DNA from: Nemertoderma westbladi
Taxonomy: Eukaryota > Xenacoelomorpha > Nemertodermatida > Nemertodermatidae
Assembly: GCA_032718475.1 (NCBI GenBank)
Contig: JAUCBJ010002686.1
Span: 36,707 to 100,706, forward strand
Direction of reading: 5' to 3'
Length of the DNA stretch: 64,000 nucleotides
Shown one piece after another: positions 46,726 to 58,424 of the stretch (within the stretch, counting starts at the first letter, position 1; each line of letters begins with the position of its first letter). The notes under the pieces are model-generated. The model did no database searches, was not told the origin of the DNA, and saw only the letters and a list, made by a program, of their open reading frames with translations. Position numbers and translations under genes: made by a program.

Positions 46726-47500
46726 TAACGCTTATTTTTGAAATTGATACATTTCATAAATTAGACCGACAGGCTGACTTACAGGTTATATTTATAACAA
46801 TTTGTTCTGGTTCCGGACACTAATTGACACGCTCCACATTATATTTCCCAACCAAACTTACCTACTTTCCAACCAACAGGCAACGGATGAGTGTATTTTA
46901 TTTATTACTATGCATTAGAGCGATGTAATTATCCTTATTATATGCGATACCGGTCGCCGTTTGTAAAGTTAACGAGAAACTCATCTTCGCCGCATCCTGC
47001 AACCTTCCTGTTTAGCTGTCGGGGGCTGGCTGGGTCGATAACAATGATTAACTCTTATTATTTGCTTTCCTAAAATTATATTTGTAAAGAAATTCAATTT
47101 ATTTTCACCATTTATATTTCATGATTGTAATTTATTATGCCTTGGAAATGCCATTTCAAGTTCGAAGGTTGATTGTCATATGAACTATGAGGGTTTGGTT
47201 TGTTTGTAGTTGAATCTACTCCAAACATAACAGAACCCTGAATAAATTCCAAAATTATAAAAGCCCGAAAGCCACTTATTAAGATGGACATTTTCAAGTT
47301 TTAAAAACGATTCCTGCGGTTTCCAATTAAATTAATGGAATTAATCATGTTTGAGAGAAGCTTTTCTGTCTGCTTACTACCTTTGGCTTAGCCCAGGTTA
47401 TATTGAAACTGAAATCCGCTTTAGACAAACTGACAGACAGGCAGCCTGTCAATAACAATTGTTTAATAATTAATTAATTAAATATTTCGTTGTGTTGCAG
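46726..47500. other. Rest of intron, nothing recognised
   Basis: 775 nt of AT-rich sequence ending in TGTGTTGCAG. No gene or array. Confidence 0.5.
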
Positions 47501-47692
47501 AACCGGAAATTATTTGGACTGTTAACGGTAACCGGATCCGACCTTCGAAGTATTTCCGGATTAACCGGACACCGGACGGGACGTGTCGGCTTCATCTGTC
47601 GGAATGTTTCCCGGAAGACTCCGGACAGTATGTATGCGAGGCGCGGAATACCGCCGGAGTTGCCAGTACTGCTGGTTTCCTAACAGTGGAAG
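47501..47692 (+). CDS. Ig-repeat giant protein: Ig, second half
   Basis: 192 nt, phase 1-1: E-P-E-I-I-W-T-V-N-G, C-R-L-H-L-S-E, D-S-G-Q-Y-V-C-E-A-R-N-T-A-G, F-L-T-V-E. It completes the Ig of exon 45110; both canonical Cys are present. The donor GTACGA is weak, but the 'gtg gaa g|gt' border and phase match the next exon (51033). Confidence 0.85.
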
Positions 47693-47895
47693 GTACGAAG
47701 GTTAACCCTAGTCGCGGAAACTTTGCGAAGCGACCAGCCAATACCGTAGCAGTTGGGTCACGTAGGGAGGTTAATGTTGTCTGTAGTGTGCAGCATTCAG
47801 AGAGTACCGGTAGGGTCGAGTCGAGCAGTACTAGTGTGAGGAAGTTTAGTTTATCTGGAGGGAAACTGAAAGAGAAACCAGTAAGTAGCAGTTAA
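47693..47895 (+). CDS. Possible extended exon / alternative C-terminus
   Basis: If the weak donor at 47693 is skipped, the frame stays open for 67 more codons (S/R/K/V-rich, including R-V-E-S-S-S-T-S and S-G-G-K-L-K-E-K-P) to TAA at 47893-47895. A strong donor (cca|GTAAGT, 47881) sits just before the stop but ends in phase 0, which does not fit the next known exon. So this is either a short isoform or an exon whose partner was not found. Confidence 0.35.
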
Positions 47896-48091
47896 GTATA
47901 ATCGTGTTGGCTATCTGAGATGGACGACTTTAATGCAATATTGCATCCGGGGCATCCGGCAATCTGTAATAACTGGAACTGCTGCTTCTGGTGTTTGTGT
48001 TAGCTCATGGACTTCTAGAACATTAATTAATACCTGGATTATAAACATTTCTTAATAATATACAATGTAAATGTTTAGAGACATCCCTCTT

Positions 48092-48420
48092 TACGGAGCC
48101 CCAAATAAGACATGAAATCCTATTTTTTTCACTTTTAGTATGCATGTCCGATATCTCAATAAATTGAGGTCGAGAGTGTCGGATGAAAGACCCTTCTGCG
48201 TTGGCTGATTGCGGTCGATTATTTCCATTTTTTCAATCACCCAGGTGAAAAACATTTATCACCCGGGTGAAAAACATAAAAAAATGGAAATAATTGGCCG
48301 CAATCAGCCAACGTAGAAGTGTCTTACATCCGACACTCTCGACCTCAATATATTGAGATATCGGACATGCATACTAAAGTGAAAAAAAATAGGATTTCAG
48401 GTCTTATTTTGGGCTCCGTA
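48092..48420. mobile_element. Foldback / MITE-like element
   Basis: Near-perfect palindrome of 329 bp with arms of about 150-165 bp. The left end 'tacggagccccaaataagac' pairs with the right end 'gtcttattttgggctccgta'. Inside, 'tttcacttttagtatgcatg' pairs with 'catgcatactaaagtgaaaa'. The centre near 48256 is the only unpaired part. No open frame of a transposase. A target-site duplication could not be fixed. Confidence 0.85.
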
Positions 48421-48421
48421 G

Positions 48422-48444
48422 CCCCCCCCCCCCCCCCCCCCCCC
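48422..48444 (+). repeat. Poly(C) tract
   Basis: 23 C adjacent to the right terminus of the foldback element. Confidence 0.9.
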
Positions 48445-50970
48445 TTCCCCTTACAGAACAAGTTGAGCTCTACCATCCACACCTCACCACTAAATTTAGC
48501 TTTACCTTCAAATATGTAGGCCTAAATATCCGTGAGGATTTTGTGGCCAACTGTAATGTTTACTTGAGGAACAGCAACCACTTGTGCCAAAACGAGAAAG
48601 TCAGTAATTAATGAATTATTATTGCAGGACGTTTTCGGTATTTATTAATTAAATGTCTTCCCTTCACTCTTCACTGCACAAATAAAACCTCTCCGTAGTA
48701 AATAGGTAGCAGAAACTCCTTAACGAACCCGCTACATCGCCCCGGTAAACATGTTTTTAATATTTTCTTTGATTCGTTACGGTTCGGTAGCGGGAATTTA
48801 CGAAACCCCGTTGTGCCCTGTATGCAGCTGACCGCCTTCACTTGTTTTCCATCGTAAAGACTAATACTTTTGTGCTCTCATGAAAACCCGGTACAACCAT
48901 GTTTTTATAATAAATACGTTCTGGAAATGATATGGGATAGGTACCCCCTCATATAGGCGAAGAATTATTTAAAACAAAGACAATCATGTAATCCTGTATC
49001 CGTGATCCTTCCTGTATTATTTTAATAGTTACTTTCGTACTCAGCATTGCTCATAAAGTACCACTTTATAGATTTCCGGTACGAGATGACGATACGAGGC
49101 AGTGCTAGTAATGACTGAACTGTATTGTATTGTTTTATTTACTTTGTACCCGCATATAAAATAATTCCGAGAACAGATAATATTTATTAAGCAGAGTTAC
49201 CAATACAACTTAACGAGCTTTCCAGATAATTATTATTATATTAAACTGCTGGTTCAATGCACACGCAGTTTGTTGTTAAATCTTTGACCATGTGGATATA
49301 CGTAGCTGCAAAACAATTAAACAATTATTTATTCTTATGCCATATGATAGATAAACTAATGAAAAGTTTACAATCCTAGGATGATTAAAATTCTATAAAT
49401 CCATGAACTCGCTACATACAGTACGTGTAGCGTATTGGTAAACTGTGATTGTTCGAAATACTACTGAAACTAGGCCTAGTGCAGTTTATTAGTTGATGTT
49501 TTTAGTAACCGTTTATGTAACCATGGTAAATGTATTGTCTTTTATTATGTATTTGAGTAGAATTAGGCAGCTACCCCAGCTTAATTAATATTTATTATTT
49601 ATAATTATAATATGATTGGCTAATTGGTTTTTAATGTTTATGCAACTTAGACCTCGTGTAATTTCGTAACAGCACTGATATGTGCATAGGTTCTACCATT
49701 TTTTTGTTGTTGTAATAATAATTACCGTTCATATTATTGGGGCTAACGCTATGTTGTGGACTGTGTATTTATATTTTAGTTAGTTGTCTACGTTATTGAC
49801 GGAGTTTTTATGTTTTTTGGACAGTTAACCGGTATAACTGTTGGAACAATATAAATATTTCATTCGGTGCATTAATCGAATTTCGTAAACTTATTTGCCC
49901 ACTGTAACGCCACACATCATCACTAATGACTATCTGTCAGTCATTCTGCTGAGTGTTAATGTGTCACAATATTATATCAATTGGATATTTTGTAGCAGGT
50001 GTTGTAGTGCTTTTGAATTTCTATTTTGACATGCAATATATACAAGGAATATCCTACGCTCCAAATTTTATTATTCGGTTCATGTTTCTGTTACAAAGGC
50101 GAGTGATAAGATATCTGCTGAAAGGGGTGTGGGTTGGTTTAATTTATTAGCTGGTCTGGGAGGAGGTGATAATTCTAATGACTATCAAATATTATCTGTG
50201 TCTTTCAGCTGGTGAGCCGTGCTTATGATTCATTAACTTACATCTATCTGATATCGTGTGCCTTCTTGCCTTTACCAGTTTGGAGCCTAGTTTCAATCCT
50301 ATCCAATAGCGAGTGGGGCAGTGCAGCCGATACCCCAGAGGTGATTCAACTGTTATACGATATAAGTGACCCCTGACCTGACCAGAGAGAGCAGGGGAGA
50401 ATACCCTTTCTGCGATTCTGGACAATATAATACCCTATTAATTGGAATTGAGACGTTACGAGATCTATTTGGCACCATAAAAGATGTTCTGGCAAGATAA
50501 ACACACAAACTTTATTTCGCTTAAGGGTCTTCCCTTGGTCACTCCTTGACAAAAAGTTTAAAAATTACCCATCATGCATTGCAAGTAAACAAGAAGCTTT
50601 CGTATTGGTGGAAGTACAACTTACGGGTTGAGTTTACTAGGAGGGGAGTCCAATTATTTTGGTGTTAAAACATGATTTTGAGACGTTGATTTAAGTCACC
50701 AGGAGGGAAGCATGCAAACTGGTGGTGGTTGACCGACAGATTATATTCGTCTGTCTCCACGTTTTTACTTTGCCCCAGTCAGGCAGTGCAGGCCTGTAGT
50801 CTGTTTCCTATAATTACGCCCTGCTGACTCTAGCCTAGTGTTGGGTTGGTAGGCCTACAACACTGTGTATAATATGAAACCAACCCATCCTAACAGATTC
50901 ACTTTTGTATGACCACTGTAGTTTAGTTCAGTTATAAATATATTTCGATAAAATAATATGTTATAGATAT

Positions 50971-50990
50971 CCCCCCCCCCCCCCCCCCCC
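50971..50990 (+). repeat. Poly(C) tract
   Basis: 20 C followed by GGGG, about 40 nt upstream of the acceptor at 51031-51032. Confidence 0.9.
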
Positions 50991-51032
50991 GGGGTGTTCT
51001 CGATGTATAACTACATATTATGTACATTTCAG

Positions 51033-51202
51033 CTGCGGACCGCGGCGCCGGTGATAAACCATTCTTTGTACGAAGTCTCCGTAAATGCGAAGTGATGGAA
51101 GGCGAACCGGCCCAGTTTGAGGTTCAGGTGTCTGGCCAACCAGAGCCGGAAATACAGTGGCTAAGGAATAATGTGCAACTTTATCACTCACATGATATAG
51201 AG
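51033..51202 (+). CDS. Ig-repeat giant protein: Ig, first half
   Basis: 170-nt exon, phase 1 to 0: D-K-P-F-F-V-R-S-L, A-Q-F-E-V-Q-V-S-G (no B Cys), Q-P-E-P-E-I-Q-W-L-R-N-N. Donor is GTAAAT. Confidence 0.92.
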
Positions 51203-51309
51203 GTAAATTATACAATATTGTATTTATCTAAAATTTAGCATGGATATTACTAAATGATTATAATCAACTACAGGATTTTATCACTATCAGACAGTTTATT
51301 TTGTTTCAG

Positions 51310-51439
51310 ATATCCCGCCAGGGTGATATTTACAGACTAGTGGTTCCGGAGGCCTACCCAGACGATGCTGGTAAAATAGTCTGTGTAGCTAAAAATATTG
51401 CCGGACAGGCCCAGTGCAGTGCGCCGTTAATAGTACGAG
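51310..51439 (+). CDS. Ig-repeat giant protein: Ig, second half
   Basis: 130-nt exon, phase 0 to 1: Y-R-L-V-V-P-E-A-Y-P, D-A-G-K-I-V-C-V-A-K-N-I-A-G, Q-C-S-A-P-L-I-V-R. Closely similar in wording to exon 43381 (E-A-Y-P-x-D-x-G-K-I-x-C-V), suggesting that the two Ig units are recent paralogues. Confidence 0.92.
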
Positions 51440-53901
51440 GTTAGTGAGTCTGTTTAGCCAATCAATTCAATCAATGTAATGCTCGGAATTTCTCAGCATG
51501 GTAAGATTGCATCTTGTGCACACCATTTCAGACGGGAAATAAAGTACACGATATTCTTATTTTTTATATAAGAAATTATTACGCTATACATTTTGAATAA
51601 ATAGTTCTTATACAGCATGGATTCGACTCGAATTATAACAGGTGATAGATGTTATTTCAACCGAAACCATAAACAAGAGTTTATTGCTTTAAACAATGAA
51701 CTGTTTAAATTTTGTGGAAAAAAGAGAATCAATAATGTAATGTATTCATTCATGTAAGAGTTAAGGTTAAAATTTTCACAACCTGTTGTGCTAATAGTTT
51801 GTTGTAACATGTAATTAATTGAATTCTCTCATTTAACTAACATGTACAATGTGTTGATTATTAATTGGTAATTATTAATCGATATTGGCATGTTATATTC
51901 GTGTTCGAGTGACCTATTTTGTTGATCTTATATAATCACTAATCAATGATTTTGTTGTCATGTAAAATATTAACTTAATGAAATCCTTAACACTAATGGA
52001 ATGCCCGCGGGCATTACCAGTACCTGCAATATTAGCCTGGAATATCCTGGAAGTGGCTACTGAAGCGGACTTCATCAATATGGAGTATGGACAACTAATT
52101 AACTGCGGGAAAGACGGAACGGTTGCTTATTCGCGACTAAAACGCTTATAAAACAGCATGTGTTGTGATGCGTTGATGACAAACATTCGCTCTATTTGAA
52201 TCTTTGAATGTGCATGACCATCAACCTAACTGATACTGAAATTGTATCACATTGACAGGTGAGAGCACGTTATTAATTGCTACATACTAACTGACATTTT
52301 ATTGATAACGATTTTGACAGTTCAGCAATAAATAATTGCTGTTTTAGGTATTTCTATGGGGCCACAGTCGCTGTTATTTACCCAGTCAATTTTCCATTCA
52401 TTAGTGTTGGAAAATATGTCTTGCATATATAAAAATAATAATATTAGACAATTTTAGGCAATATTCTGTCTGACATCCTCTGTGTAATGAGTCGTAAATT
52501 TATTAATGACCTTCTTTGTGTTAGTTTGCTTCACACAGACTCCAATATAATCTTTTGTGCCTCCATCATACTGTCTAACATTATTACAATGAGTTGCATT
52601 TTATTTGTTATAGATTGTTATTTTAAATAATCGATGAGACCCCATTGGGGGCTTTTCAAAGGAAATCATTCCTGGGTGACATATTTTTTTGCTCAGTTTG
52701 CAATCACTCAACCTGGTGGGAGGCCTACTGCAATTATTAAACTAGAATGTTTCCTATACAGAATTGAAATTAATTGAAACCGCATGAAACAAACATTATA
52801 AAATCAAATTAAACAATTAATTCCTTTTTATTAATTCAGACTTTAAAATATCACATTTCGAGATATTCCTTAACAACTAAACATTAAAAACATTACATAT
52901 GTTCATATGTATCTACTTTATTATTACATTTGTTTATTGTGGTTCTGTAGTTGCATTTAGCTACAACAGTATACAGATGGGGCAGCTGCTTCTAGTACCT
53001 AGGTAGCCCACCCTGTCGTATTAATTATCATGGAATCTTTACTTTATTATATGAAATACTTTTAGACCTACGGAGTTTCTTAACATTTTGAATGAATTAT
53101 AATTTATAGTGCTGTTGACAATCATGTTCTCGCTTACTGACTTCCGTCGGTAAGCTCACCTGACTTCCGGATCATAGATCCGGAAGTCAGGTGAGGTAAG
53201 GAACTTACGTAAGGGAAAGGCATGGGCAGCATTGAATAGGCTTTCAGGATTTGGAAGTCGCACAGAATTCATCGGAAACTTAAGGTCCGATTATTTAGAG
53301 CAGCAGTAGTTCCAGTACTCCTCTACGGGAGTCCATGCTGGGCTCTAACTGCTGAGGACACCAAATCTCTGGATGGCACATTCACAAGAATGCTACGCCA
53401 GGTTCGCTGTTTCAAGTACAAAGCACACATCTCCAGCCAGACACTATATAACATTGGAGGTGTCTTATTGGTTCCCCCAAGCTTGACACTAGAACAAAGC
53501 CGCCTCCGCTTTGCAGGACATTGTTTTCGCCGTAAGGACCAACATGTGCACAATCTTGTGCTTTGGCAGCCCCATGGAGTGAATAAGCATGGTGGACAGC
53601 CCATGACTTTCGTGAGACGCCTCTTAAAGGACACTATGGCCTTGAAGATGTGGATAATCTCGCGAAAGTCATGTGAATTATGGAGTTGTGGCGGTGCAAC
53701 TTTGTTAAGCCGACATAGCATCTAAATGTGGAGTTTCAATGCAGCAGACCGATTATTTATAGTAGTAAGTAGCGCTATGTTCTCGGTTCTCTCTACGTAT
53801 TATAGAAAATTAACAAACTATTATAGGCCTGTTAATGGAAAAAATCAGGCCTACCTAAACTAAATAATGTCAATTTTAATCCCGCGATGTGTTATTTTTA
53901 G
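51440..53901. other. Large intron with LINE fragment
   Basis: 2.5 kb, AT-rich. The only feature recognised is a LINE 3' fragment at 53155-53735. The acceptor is ATTTTTAG. Confidence 0.6.
53155..53735 (+). mobile_element. LINE 3'-end fragment with 5' palindrome
   Basis: Same family as the element at 7570-9530 but in the opposite orientation. The frame at 53390-53725 matches its C-terminal region (I-G-G-V-L-L-V-P-P-S-L, R-L-R-F-A-G-H-C-F-R-R, L-V-L-W-Q-P-H-G-V-N-K-H). The upstream part is frameshifted. It begins with a perfect 19-bp inverted repeat (53155-53173 and 53177-53195, 3-nt loop) made of element sequence. Confidence 0.85.
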
Positions 53902-54074
53902 ACTCAAGACATTCTGGACGACCTAGTCAGCCGTTCAACGCACTCACAATGCCTCCTACCGTATCCAGACCGAACGTTACCGGCCAATTGGTGTATGGTG
54001 GTAACGTGTGCATATCTCTGTTGATAGGGGGCGTACCCCGACCTTCAGTCTCCTGGTATAAAGACGGTGAATCG
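53902..54074 (+). CDS. Ig-repeat giant protein: Ig of the 'GG' subtype, first half
   Basis: 173-nt exon, phase 1 to 0. A polar lead is followed by P-P-T-V-S-R-P, G-Q-L-V-Y-G-G-N-V-C-I-S-L, G-V-P-R-P-S-V-S-W-Y-K-D-G. The G-x-L-V-x-G-G motif before the B strand is shared with the Ig domains at 60553 and later. Donor is GTAAGA. Confidence 0.9.
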
Positions 54075-54299
54075 GTAAGATAATATATTTTATTCCAATA
54101 GTAAAATTATAAACCCTGACAACAAACATTCATGCTTGTGTTCCACGTCGTATATCATAAGTCAAAATAATTTATGGAACACATTGTGGCTTCAATGGGA
54201 ACGTCTACAGTGGTAAGTCGTAGTTATAACCAGTGATTATGTCCCATCTTTTGCATTTTATGAACATCGAACGTAGTAAATTTAAATCCATTAAGCACA

Positions 54300-54805
54300 T
54301 TTTTAAAGGACATGTTATTATATGTCTAATACCTAATGTATTATGTTATTATATGTCTAATATCTAATGTATTATGTTATTATATGTCTAATATCTAATG
54401 TATTATGTTATTATGTCTAATGTATTATGTTATTATATGTCTAATATCTAATGTATTATGTTATTATATGTCTAATATCTAATGTATTATGTTATTATGT
54501 CTAATGTATTATGTTATTATATGTCTAATATCTAATGTATTATGTTATTATATGTCTAATATCTAATGTATTATGTTATTATGTCTAATGTATTATGTTA
54601 TTATATGTCTAATACCTAATGTATTATGTTATTATATGTCTAATATCTAATGTATTATGTTATTATGTCTAATGTATTATGTTATTATATGTCTAATATC
54701 TAATGTATTATGTTATTATATGTCTAATATCTAATGTATTATGTTATTATATGTCTAATATCTAATGTATTATGTTATTATGTCTAATGTCTAATATATT
54801 ATTTT
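54300..54805 (+). repeat. 31/22-bp AT-rich minisatellite
   Basis: Units 'attatgttattatatgtc' + 'taatatctaatgt' (31 bp) alternate with a 22-bp deletion form, mostly in 31-31-22 order. It is located in the intron 54075-55294; the rest of that intron (54806-55294) shows nothing else. Confidence 0.93.
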
Positions 54806-55294
54806 TGTTCTTTACTTGATTATTTAAATTACCATTTAATACGTTATTTTTATTTTCCTGCTTTCTGTAGGCCTATGTTTTTATCAGCCCTCTGTACACT
54901 ATTGATTTTTCAATTACCAGTGGATGTACTGTATATTTTAATTAGATGCATTGGTCACTTTTTTTCTGATAATTCCGTTTGGTGTCTGTTTTTATTTTCT
55001 TCTGTGTCCGCTTAGCAACTGTGAGTGTTTTTACTAGGTAAGTGTACCTAGTTGTTTTTCTCCGGTGACAATTTAAATTCATTTTTTTTATCAAAACAAT
55101 AAACGGTTGTCTATAAATTATTGTAACTCGTGGTTATACTTCGCCTAATTTATGTTATCATTGCTGTTGTAGTACATTAATATCGGATTCATTTCTAAAC
55201 AAACTTTTATGCCACGAGCTAAAGGTTCAAATACATTTAAGCGGCAGAGTAATAATTATTGTGCATCACTAACTAATTATTATCTTACGCCCAG

Positions 55295-55488
55295 ATGCCT
55301 CCTGACAGTCGGGTCTCTGTTGACGTCACACCTAACGGCGAGTACAAACTGCTCATCGACAACCTCGGCAAACATGACGAAGGTGTTTATACGTTCATCG
55401 CGAACAACGATTCTGGGGAGGCGACTTGTAATGTAAAACTCTACGGAATCAGTTTACCGGCACCGGGGTCCTATCAACCAACTACCAG
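55295..55488 (+). CDS. Ig-repeat giant protein: Ig, second half
   Basis: 194-nt exon, phase 0 to 2: D-S-R-V-S-V-D-V-T, Y-K-L-L-I-D-N-L, D-E-G-V-Y-T-F-I-A-N-N-D-S-G (no F-strand Cys), T-C-N-V-K-L. A P/S/Y-rich tail leads to the linker exon 57984. The donor GTTGGT is chosen over the nearby GTGAGA (55493) because only the former fits the next phase 2 exon. Confidence 0.85.
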
Positions 55489-56155
55489 GTTGGTGAGACT
55501 CCCTTTATATTGTAGCAAAATGTAGTGAAAACATTAATAAATCAATGGCGTTGGAGAGAATAGAGAGAACATCATGCATCAACCGGAATTACGACATTAT
55601 CATAATATCTAACTTTAGGAGTTATGCTTATTCTTGCTGACAGCAAATGCCCACTGGTAAATGGTAATTAATTGCATTAATTTATTTCCCCAATATGATT
55701 TAGTATTTACAGTACAGACCGGCACCGGACATTGACTATTATAGTAAAATGCAGATTTGTCCTAATGGTGATAACAAAAGGCATAATCTCTTCAAAGTTA
55801 GTTGATTAGCTGCGGTAAAATTACCCATGGATGGGATCTGGCTGTGGGATGCCATGATGAGGGTTATTCCAAAGACAGTGTGCCATTTACATAGAGGTAG
55901 AACAAAAGAAAGATCCACTGAATTCCTAAACTTTGAATCGTCCACGGGTGTAATAAATCAACCTGTGCAAACTTAAAATCATGTTAATGATAAGCCATTT
56001 GTATCGATTACCATGCCTAACTTAAGATTCCGAATCATAATAAGTTATAGGCCCTAGGCAATATTTTAAAAACTGTGCTATATTACTTACTCCTCTCGCC
56101 TCTAGTGTGAGATACCGCGCTCAATCCTCGCTCGAACCAGTTGCAACATTGTAAT
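55489..56155. other. Intron start, nothing recognised
   Basis: 667 nt of AT-rich sequence before the 32/34-bp array. Confidence 0.5.
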
Positions 56156-57632
56156 TACAGCTGGGAGGACGTGGATGCAGCTGTAATTACATCTGCATCC
56201 ACGTCCACCCAGCTGTAATTACATCTGCATCCACGTCCACCCAGTTGTAATTACAGCTGCATCCACGTCCACCCAGCTGTAATTACATCTGCATCCACGT
56301 CCACCCAGCTGTAATTACATCTGCATCCACGTCCACCCAGCTGTAATTACATCTGCATCCACGTCCACCCAGTTGTAATTACAGCTGCATCCACGTCCAC
56401 CCAGCTGTAATAACAGCTGCATCCACGTCCACCCAGCTGTAATAACAGCTGCATCCACGTCCACCCAGCTGTAATTACAGCTCTGCATCCACGTCCACCC
56501 AGCTGTAATTACAGCTCTGCATCCACGTCCACCCACCTGTAATTACAGCTGCATCCACGTCCACCCAGTTGTAATAACAGCTGCATCCACGTCCACCCAG
56601 CTGTAATAACAGCTGCATCCACGTCCACCCAGCTGTAATAACAGCTGCATCCACGTCCACCCAGCTGTAATAACAGCTGCATCCACGTCCACCCAGCTGT
56701 AATTACATCTGCATCCACGTCCACCCAGCTGTAATTACAGCTGCATCCACGTCCACCCAGCTGTAATTACAGCTGCATCCACGTCCACCCAGCTGTAATT
56801 ACAGCTCTGCATCCACGTCCACCCAGCTGTAATTACAGCTCTGCATCCACGTCCACCCAGCTGTAATTACAGCTCTGCATCCACGTCCACCCAGCTGTAA
56901 TTACACTCTGCATCCACGTCCACCCAGCTGTAATTACAGCCTGCATCCACGTCCACCCAGCTGTAATAACAACTCTGCATCCACGTCCACCCAGCTGTAA
57001 TAACAGCTGCATCCACGTCCACCCAGCTGTAATTACAGCTCTGCCTCCACGTCCACCCAGCTGTAATTACAGCTCTGCATCCACGTCCACCCAGCTGTAA
57101 TTACATCAGCATCCACGACCACCCAGCTGTAATAACAGCTGCATCCACGTCCACCCAGCTGTAATAACAGCTGCATCCACGTCCACCCAGCTGTAATTAC
57201 AGCTCTGCATCCACGTCCACCCAGCTGTAATTACAGCTCTGCATCCACGTCCACCCAGCTGTAATTACAGCTGCATCCACGTCCACCCAGCTGTAATTAC
57301 AGCTCTGCATCCACGTCCACCCAGCTGTAATTACAGCTCTGCCTCCACGTCCACCCAGCTGTAATTACAGCTCTGCATCCACGTCCACCCAGCTGTAATT
57401 ACAGCTGCATCCACGTCCACCCGGCTGTAATTACAGCTCTGCATCCACGTCCACCCAGCTGTAATTACAGCTCTGCAACCACGTCCACCCAGCTGTAATT
57501 ACAGCTGCATCCACGTCCACCCAGCTGTAATTACAGCTCTGCATCCACGCCCACCCAGCTGTAATTGCAACTGCATCCACGTCCATCCAGCTGTAATTAC
57601 AGCTCTGCATCCACGTCCACCCAGCTGTAATT
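56156..57632 (+). repeat. 32/34-bp minisatellite
   Basis: About 45 units of 32 or 34 bp: 'ctgtaattacagct' (or with an extra CT) and 'gcatccacgtccacccag'. The first part of the unit, 'agctgtaattacagct', is a palindrome. The frame on the minus strand stays open in patches, giving artefact translations. It lies in the intron 55489-57983; the remainder (57633-57983) shows nothing else. Confidence 0.95.
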
Positions 57633-57983
57633 AATTAGTTCAACCTTGACTCGACTCCTTCGTCTGACAGCTATAAGTAACAGCCAAGAGAGAAGAGACT
57701 TAAGGGTTGACGCTGGTGTTGTGTGTGCCGAAAACTTTTTTTACATTTTTAAGCAAAACGTATCTGGCATATAGATAATCAATATGGATGGAATATGCAA
57801 AGCGTATTCTGCCATTGATCAGCCTTTGTTCCCTACAAACCTTCATTTTATAATCTAAGAACAATTATTAAGCGAATTTTGCGCTTTTTGTAAGTGAATA
57901 ACAATTGTAGGATACTCATTATCATTTATATAATACAATATTGAAGAAGAATTGAATTTACGATGAGTTCGTTTAATTTCCAG

Positions 57984-58424
57984 ATTCCGGTCGCAGAGTT
58001 CGTTCGAACCGGCGTACGGACGGCGATCTCCCGGTCGGAGTTCCACCCAATCGCAACCGCGTCGTGACCGGTACAGACCGTCCAGTACTAGCCTGCCCAG
58101 GGCTGAGGTCAAGCGAGTCTCCAGTTCCAGCTTACCCAGACCGGAAGTCAAGCGCGTTTCCAGTACCAGTCTACCCCGACCCGAACTGGCGCGGTCCTGG
58201 AGTAGCAGTCTACCCCGACCGGAAGTGGCGCGGTCCTGGAGCAGCAGTCTACCCAGACCGGAAGTGGCGCGGTCCTGGAGTAGCAGTCTACCCAGACCGG
58301 AAGTGGCACGGGTCCCCAGTCGGCCATCGAGTCGGCCAACCAGCAGACCTTCAAGTCGTCCGCCGAGCCGGGCCTCGGTCGAACGATGTCCCGTCACGTT
58401 CCTGGGTGTCCGCGATAAGAGAAG
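57984..58424 (+). CDS. Ig-repeat giant protein: S/R/P-rich linker with 13-residue repeats
   Basis: 441-nt phase 2-2 exon with no Ig. From about 58091 it contains six tandem 13-residue (39-nt) repeats: S-L-P-R-P-E-V-A-R-S-W-S-S and variants with V-K-R-V-S-S. R-P-S-S-R-P-T-S-R repeats follow, then V-T-F-L-G-V-R-D. It is basic and probably disordered. The K-R-V-S and R-S-W-S motifs look like basophilic kinase sites. Later repeats are more alike in DNA than earlier ones, which indicates recent expansion. Donor is GTAAGT. Confidence 0.88.

Larger units (their letters stand above)
47896..51032. other. Large intron with foldback element and poly(C) tracts
   Basis: 3.1 kb with a 329-bp inverted-repeat element (48092-48420), a 23-nt C run touching its right end (48422-48444) and another C run at 50971-50990, about 40 nt before the acceptor. 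No Ig exon was found. A frame opened by CTTTCAG at 50208 lacks family motifs. Confidence 0.6.

Noticed and set aside
45214-46757. Long minus-strand frames (up to 387 codons) reading C-Y-N-L-P-C-L-P type repeats
   Set aside because: They are translations of the 35-bp array. Since 35 is not a multiple of 3, all three reverse frames stay open; no start context, domain or non-repeat part.
50209-50378. Frame after a CTTTCAG acceptor (hydrophobic, L-T-Y-I-Y-L-I-S)
   Set aside because: Phase 0 entry could pair with the donor at 47881, but it has no Ig or linker motif and no donor that fits exon 51033.
57855-58397. 180-codon minus-strand frame rich in G/R/L
   Set aside because: It is antisense to the S/R/P-rich coding exon; the + frame joins in phase to both neighbouring exons, and the minus frame has no independent support.
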